From a virus, in IMG/VR virus record IMGVR_UViG_3300043543_000666, positions 1 through 24,451 of that record: a stretch of DNA of 24,451 nucleotides; one strand, 5' to 3'. A program made the translations under genes and the position numbers. Shown one piece after another: positions 21,041-24,451 of this stretch (the first letter of the stretch is position 1; every line of letters starts with the position of its first letter). The notes beneath the pieces are model-generated. The model saw only the letters and a program-made list of their open reading frames with translations, was not told where the DNA came from and searched no databases.

Positions 21041-22107
21041 AGTGATGCCCAATTGTATGTGTCTATGCTTACTTTTTGCAATCCTAATATCTTATTCAGT
21101 CCTTGCAGTAGTAATTGTTGCATTTCTGTTACCACAAAGAACTGCACGTACCTGATGGCATCTTGCATTTCTTGACTTGTTCCGAGTTTGCCCGCAGTTG
21201 GTACGCCATACAACACTTGCGGCACCTGAAACGCCTTCATAATGTTATCGGCAACACTTCGCTCTGCATATTCGTAGAGTTTGTCAGGATTAGGTGCGTT
21301 GATAACGTCAAAATCTGCTTTGCTCTCTTTGTTAGGTGCATAGCGAAGCATAAACGTAGCTCCTTCTGAACCGCAAAAATCCTGAAAGTCCGAAATATCT
21401 TGCTGTATTTCTTCTTCGGTTGGGTTGCCCCCACTCTGATATATTGTAGCTACAATGCGAGCCGAAAAGCCGCTACGTATATCTCTGTATTTAGCCTGTT
21501 TGAGTTCTTTTTCTGCAAAAGCGTCTCTGAGAACGGAATAATATAGTGGCTTTGGGTACAGATATGCAGTCTTTGAAGGCGAAACATAGTCATAGTAAAT
21601 TGCTTTGTAGTTAAACAAACCTATCTGTTTTGCATTTTCTACGATTTGAGTGTAATCCGAAACCACGTCAATATTATCGTAGCCGTCTTGTATTTCTCCG
21701 TTGATATTAACGATACAAGCCTTTTTTGCTTTTAAGTCCTTGACACGAAAAAACTCCATAGGCACGACATCAATTTGCCTGCCTTCTATGTTGTGCGTAA
21801 CAAGCCAAGCGTATCCCCCCCACATTGCAAGTTGAAAACAGGTTTGCTGTATCAGGTTTCGCAAAGTATTGTTGTCTGATACTTGCTCCATATTTTCGCC
21901 TTGCAACCCTCGTCCCGCTATGAATTTGGCAAGTGTGTTAATACACGTAGCAAGCGTACTACTGCCGTCATACACTTCCATTATCTTTTTAGGCAGTTCG
22001 TCGCTATCGCTACCGTCGCCACTCCAAAAAGAATAAGGAATATAGTTTCGGTTGCCCGAAACCATACTCCTTTTTTTTCGGAAAAAGTCAATCACCCGAG
22101 TAATCAT
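21037..22107 (-). CDS. Portal protein
   Basis: 356 residues. Forms the dodecameric gate at one capsid vertex. Recognisable portal features: STLATCINTLAKFIAGRGLQ near 50-70, QTCFQLAMWGGYAWLVTHNI near 88-107, VVPMEFFRVKD, and the C-terminal stem/wing helix NIMKAFQVPQVLYGVPTAGK then GTSQEMQDAIRYVQFFVVTE near 290-335. It starts with an ATGA overlap after an 87-residue gene. It lies in the head module, downstream of the capsid gene, instead of next to the large terminase. Confidence 0.88.
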   Translation of the reverse strand: MITRVIDFFRKKRSMVSGNRNYIPYSFWSGDGSDSDELPKKIMEVYDGSSTLATCINTLAKFIAGRGLQGENMEQVSDNNTLRNLIQQTCFQLAMWGGYAWLVTHNIEGRQIDVVPMEFFRVKDLKAKKACIVNINGEIQDGYDNIDVVSDYTQIVENAKQIGLFNYKAIYYDYVSPSKTAYLYPKPLYYSVLRDAFAEKELKQAKYRDIRSGFSARIVATIYQSGGNPTEEEIQQDISDFQDFCGSEGATFMLRYAPNKESKADFDVINAPNPDKLYEYAERSVADNIMKAFQVPQVLYGVPTAGKLGTSQEMQDAIRYVQFFVVTEMQQLLLQGLNKILGLQKVSIDTYNWASL

Positions 22108-22367
22108 TGAACATCAAAGAGTTGTATGAGTTCAGGTCTTATCGCAAGTAGTTTTTCTGCGATTTCGTCTGTAATCGGAAACTGCGAATCAGGTTCGCTA
22201 CTATATACAACACTACCCCAAACAAGCAAACCTTTGAGCCTATACTTTTTGGGGGTTGGTTGTGCATCTTTCTCTTCTTGTTGGCTCTCTTGCTCAACAA
22301 CTTGTTCTTCTTTTGAGTTTTCTTGCTCCTGCAAGTCAAACTCTTCTGTTTTTTTACTCTTTGCCAT
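22104..22367 (-). CDS. Small acidic head/tail-module protein, 87 aa
   Basis: The N-terminal half is disordered and very Glu/Gln-rich (EEFDLQEQENSKEEQVVEQE). The C-terminal half is a compact domain (YRLKGLLVWGSVVYSSEPDS, ITDEIAEKLLAIRPELIQLF). Overlaps by 1 bp (TAATG) with the tail-tube candidate and by 4 bp with the portal. The C-terminus resembles small uncharacterised proteins beside Bacteroidota head genes. Function unknown. Confidence 0.55.
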   Translation of the reverse strand: MAKSKKTEEFDLQEQENSKEEQVVEQESQQEEKDAQPTPKKYRLKGLLVWGSVVYSSEPDSQFPITDEIAEKLLAIRPELIQLFDVQ

Positions 22368-22963
22368 TAAGGTGCAGTAGTTAATAGTCCTTCAAATAAT
22401 GCTTTCGTTGCGTTATAGTCATACACAAAGTTTGGTGCAGTACCTGTAAATATTCCGAGCCTTTTGCCGTATTCGCCTTCTTTGTTTGCAATCAGCGTAA
22501 TACGATGCCCGCCTGCTGTATCTGCATCACTTGTGTCCCCGCTGTTTGTTTGCACAAACAAGCCACCTGTAAGTCCAATGATATGGAACTCTCGGTTACT
22601 TTCATACGCCGCAACGAGATTAGCTTTGTTCAACAATTCCAAAGTAACCTCTACGGTGCCGTTATCGTCAAAGGCAATAAAATCTATTTCGGTTCGGTAC
22701 GTAATTCTGAACGCCCCACGTTCAGCAATTTTCCTAACCACAATAGAGTTATTAACCCCTTCAAACAAATAACCCTTTGTACCTGTTGCTCTTGCAACTG
22801 CTGTAACGTACTTGTACCCTGGTACGTTTAGTGGCATATTTGGGTGAAGTGTATAGCCGACAATATCTTCTTTGTTAAGAAGTATCAATCTATCATTGAC
22901 GCCACCAGGGAGAGGCGAACAATTCACCTCTATCCCGCTGTTAATTTTCCTAACGCAAGTCAT
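22367..22963 (-). CDS. Major tail tube protein candidate, 198 aa
   Basis: Beta-rich protein of tail-tube size. It starts MTCVRKINSGIEVNCSPLPG, then GGVNDRLILLNKEDIVGYTL, a pattern seen at the start of Bacteroidota phage tube proteins. EFHIIGLTGGLFVQTN and GHRITLIANKEGEYGKRLGI in the second half also fit. It lies directly after the capsid gene (1-bp gap) and before the portal, not beside the tape measure. A head-decoration protein is the alternative. Confidence 0.5.
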   Translation of the reverse strand: MTCVRKINSGIEVNCSPLPGGVNDRLILLNKEDIVGYTLHPNMPLNVPGYKYVTAVARATGTKGYLFEGVNNSIVVRKIAERGAFRITYRTEIDFIAFDDNGTVEVTLELLNKANLVAAYESNREFHIIGLTGGLFVQTNSGDTSDADTAGGHRITLIANKEGEYGKRLGIFTGTAPNFVYDYNATKALFEGLLTTAP

Positions 22964-22964
22964 A

Positions 22965-24191
22965 CTACAATGCAGGTTTAAGAATTGTGATTTCGTTTGA
23001 GAACACGTATTGCACTCCGAGTTTCATAGACATACGAACCCCGTAATTGTAGTCCATCGTTGTTTCTCCGAGCCACTTAATATCAAGTGTGTTAAAATCG
23101 TCCAACAAGTCGTACCCAACTCTTAGGTTGTCAGGTATCGCCGCCAAAATAACATTAGGCAACCAATGGTGCATACGTCTGATAGGAATGCCAAGATAGT
23201 CCGTTATTGTTTCTTGCAAGGTTTGCTCTTCTGCCTCTTGGAACGGAATAGTGATTTTTTGCACGCCTGATGATGTTTTAGGTGCGGTTGCATTACCTCC
23301 CGCCAACGCTTCTGCAATCAAGTAGTCGTCAAATATCTTGCCCGATACCAAAAACTGAACCTTATTGCTGTTTCTTACACACTCAGGAATAGCCGTAAGC
23401 ATACGTGCAAAGGTATCTTTGATGTTATTTACATTCACGCCGTTTAGCGTACCACCCGAAGTGTAAGGTGTAAAGCCTGTACTATTTACATCTACAACGG
23501 TAGTCGTAGCAGTTTTGGAAAGCACTCTGCCTGATAGCCCTCTGATTTGAGTTGTGCCATCCACGCTGTTAGAAAAGGTTACAATGTCGCCAATGTTGAT
23601 TAAGTTGTTAGCATTCGAAGCGTGTGTTACGGTTGTGGTTGTACCAAGCGTTAAGCCCGTAATGTTAAGTAACTGCGGTGCTGTTACGGTAATAACGTTA
23701 GCATCAGCAATCATTGCAGGAAGAAATCCGTCAAATGATGCTGTAAGAGCCGAGAATTCAGTTGCACCTGATTTGCCGAGCCACATTAGTTTGTTGATAG
23801 CCACACTTGCAAGCTCTCCGTATCGGTTTGCGATAGCCTCTTGCAGTTCGGTTGTGCCTATGTAGTCGTTGATTGAACCCAAAGGCAGTTCAGAGTTTTG
23901 CAGAACAAGTCTCAAATCTTCCATACACAGCTTGCGGTGCATCTCAAAAGGCACAACTTCTAAGACACGCCCACCTATGGTCGCTCCTGTGCTTGGGGGG
24001 TTGAAATCGCAACTTGCGTCTTGAAACGAAACAGGTGCATCAAGAGTACGAAGTGTTCGTCTGTATTTAACGCCTTCTTCGGCTCTTACAAGTCCCCGAA
24101 GCAAGCTGTTATTGCTACATACAAGTTGCTTGAAGTATTCGGCACTTACGGAGTGATTTTGCGGTTGGTTGTTGAAAATTACTTTTGCCAT
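22965..24191 (-). CDS. Major capsid protein (HK97 fold) with a beta-barrel insertion
   Basis: 408 residues. Forms the icosahedral shell. The C-terminal half has the HK97-type P/A-domain signatures of Bacteroidota capsid proteins: QFLVSGKIFDDYLIAEAL (279-296), DYLGIPIRRMHHWLPNVILA (331-350), DNLRVGYDLLDDFNTLDIKW (354-373) and a final GVQYVFSNEITIL. Residues about 168-252 look inserted: NIGDIVTFSNSVDG, a Gly/Thr-rich middle and STGFTPYTSGGTLNG, resembling a small FCCH/Ig-like barrel. It starts 3 bp after the protease/scaffold stop. Fold confidence is high; insertion identity is moderate. Confidence 0.88.
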   Translation of the reverse strand: MAKVIFNNQPQNHSVSAEYFKQLVCSNNSLLRGLVRAEEGVKYRRTLRTLDAPVSFQDASCDFNPPSTGATIGGRVLEVVPFEMHRKLCMEDLRLVLQNSELPLGSINDYIGTTELQEAIANRYGELASVAINKLMWLGKSGATEFSALTASFDGFLPAMIADANVITVTAPQLLNITGLTLGTTTTVTHASNANNLINIGDIVTFSNSVDGTTQIRGLSGRVLSKTATTTVVDVNSTGFTPYTSGGTLNGVNVNNIKDTFARMLTAIPECVRNSNKVQFLVSGKIFDDYLIAEALAGGNATAPKTSSGVQKITIPFQEAEEQTLQETITDYLGIPIRRMHHWLPNVILAAIPDNLRVGYDLLDDFNTLDIKWLGETTMDYNYGVRMSMKLGVQYVFSNEITILKPAL

Positions 24192-24194
24192 ACG

Positions 24195-24451
24195 CTACAA
24201 TATTTTTTTGATTTTTGGAACAAATTTCTTTTCGGTGCTTTGTGCTGTTTTTCTCACGTCTTTGGCAACAGAACTTTCACCAAAAGCGTTTTTCATCAGC
24301 ACCGCCCAATTTTCTTGTTGTGCTTCAAGTGCTTTAACTTTCTCGGCAAGCACTGCCACAAGTGCGGTAAGGTCTTCGGTTGTTTGTGCCTGCTCCGCTA
24401 CGGCAGGTCGTATCTCTGCGATAATGCCGTCTTTTGTTACGATAATCGTGC
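24195..24451 (-). CDS. Protease/scaffold fusion, C-terminal part (5' end lies across the circular join)
   Basis: This is the rest of the gene that begins at 878. The reading frame entering at 24451 is the same as the one leaving at position 1, and the 136-bp overlap makes the join unambiguous. It encodes the DGTIIV strand motif, a probable coiled coil (TTEDLTALVAVLAEKVKALE) and a basic tail ending KKIL, with TAG at 24197-24195. A coiled coil and basic C-terminus fit a scaffolding protein that contacts the capsid protein. The stop lies 3 bp before the capsid gene start at 24191. Confidence 0.8.
   Translation of the reverse strand, partial: TIIVTKDGIIAEIRPAVAEQAQTTEDLTALVAVLAEKVKALEAQQENWAVLMKNAFGESSVAKDVRKTAQSTEKKFVPKIKKIL
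24316..24451. repeat. Terminal 136-bp overlap with positions 1-136 (circular join)
   Basis: Bases 24316-24451 match 1-136 except at 24329-24330 (GT against TC at 14-15). Collapsing the overlap gives a 24,315-bp circle and a continuous protease/scaffold ORF of 999 bp. It is most simply an assembly overlap of a circular or circularly permuted genome. Confidence 0.9.

Overview
The window is a complete or near-complete genome of a small tailed bacteriophage of about 24.3 kb. The last 136 bases (24316-24451) repeat the first 136 with only two adjacent substitutions. Joining the ends at 24315/1 closes one reading frame (the head protease/scaffold gene) without a break, so the molecule is circular or circularly permuted. 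A Bacteroidota host is suggested by two promoters of the TTTG-N19-TAnnTTTG type, A-rich leaders without clear Shine-Dalgarno sequences, and structural proteins resembling those of Bacteroidota phages. No integrase, DNA polymerase, tRNA or CRISPR array was seen. No contractile-sheath gene was recognised and there is a 935-residue tape measure, so a siphovirus-like particle is most likely.

Late module (minus strand, about 18 kb, one long leftward gene train). In transcription order from 10838: small terminase, large terminase, a possible tail chaperone, neck or tail-completion genes including a coupled 55-codon ORF, four tail or tail-tip candidates, tape measure, and ClpP-type protease fused to a scaffold-like region across the join. 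Then follow major capsid protein, probable tail tube protein, a small acidic protein, portal, head-tail adaptor, a LamG-like protein, a lysis cassette (small membrane protein, holin, two overlapping spanin-like genes), an orphan D12-class adenine methyltransferase, and an endolysin-like gene ending at 17137. Many neighbours share ATGA overlaps. The order is unusual: the portal is far from the terminase, and tail-tip candidates precede the tape measure.

Early module (plus strand, 10985-16909). Operon 1 (10985-13034) encodes a small possible regulator, a coiled-coil protein and an SF3-type helicase, and ends at a strong intrinsic terminator. A 760-bp non-coding region (13035-13796) follows, with clustered GTAAC/GTTAC elements, a polypyrimidine tract that is G-run-rich on the other strand, three hairpin repeats and a 14-bp palindrome; it is the best replication-origin candidate. 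Operon 2 (13797-16909) encodes an unknown protein, an OB-like candidate ssDNA-binding protein, a RecE/DUF3799-like PD-(D/E)XK exonuclease, a truncated ParB/methylase-type remnant and small unknown proteins. One of these carries tandem QxxLF peptides resembling sliding-clamp-binding motifs. Both early promoters overlap the same palindrome, TACAAAA-N3-TTTTGTA, in identical geometry, which suggests a common repressor.

A 52-residue ribbon-helix-helix gene (938-1096, plus strand) sits antisense between the tape measure and the protease, inside the late train.
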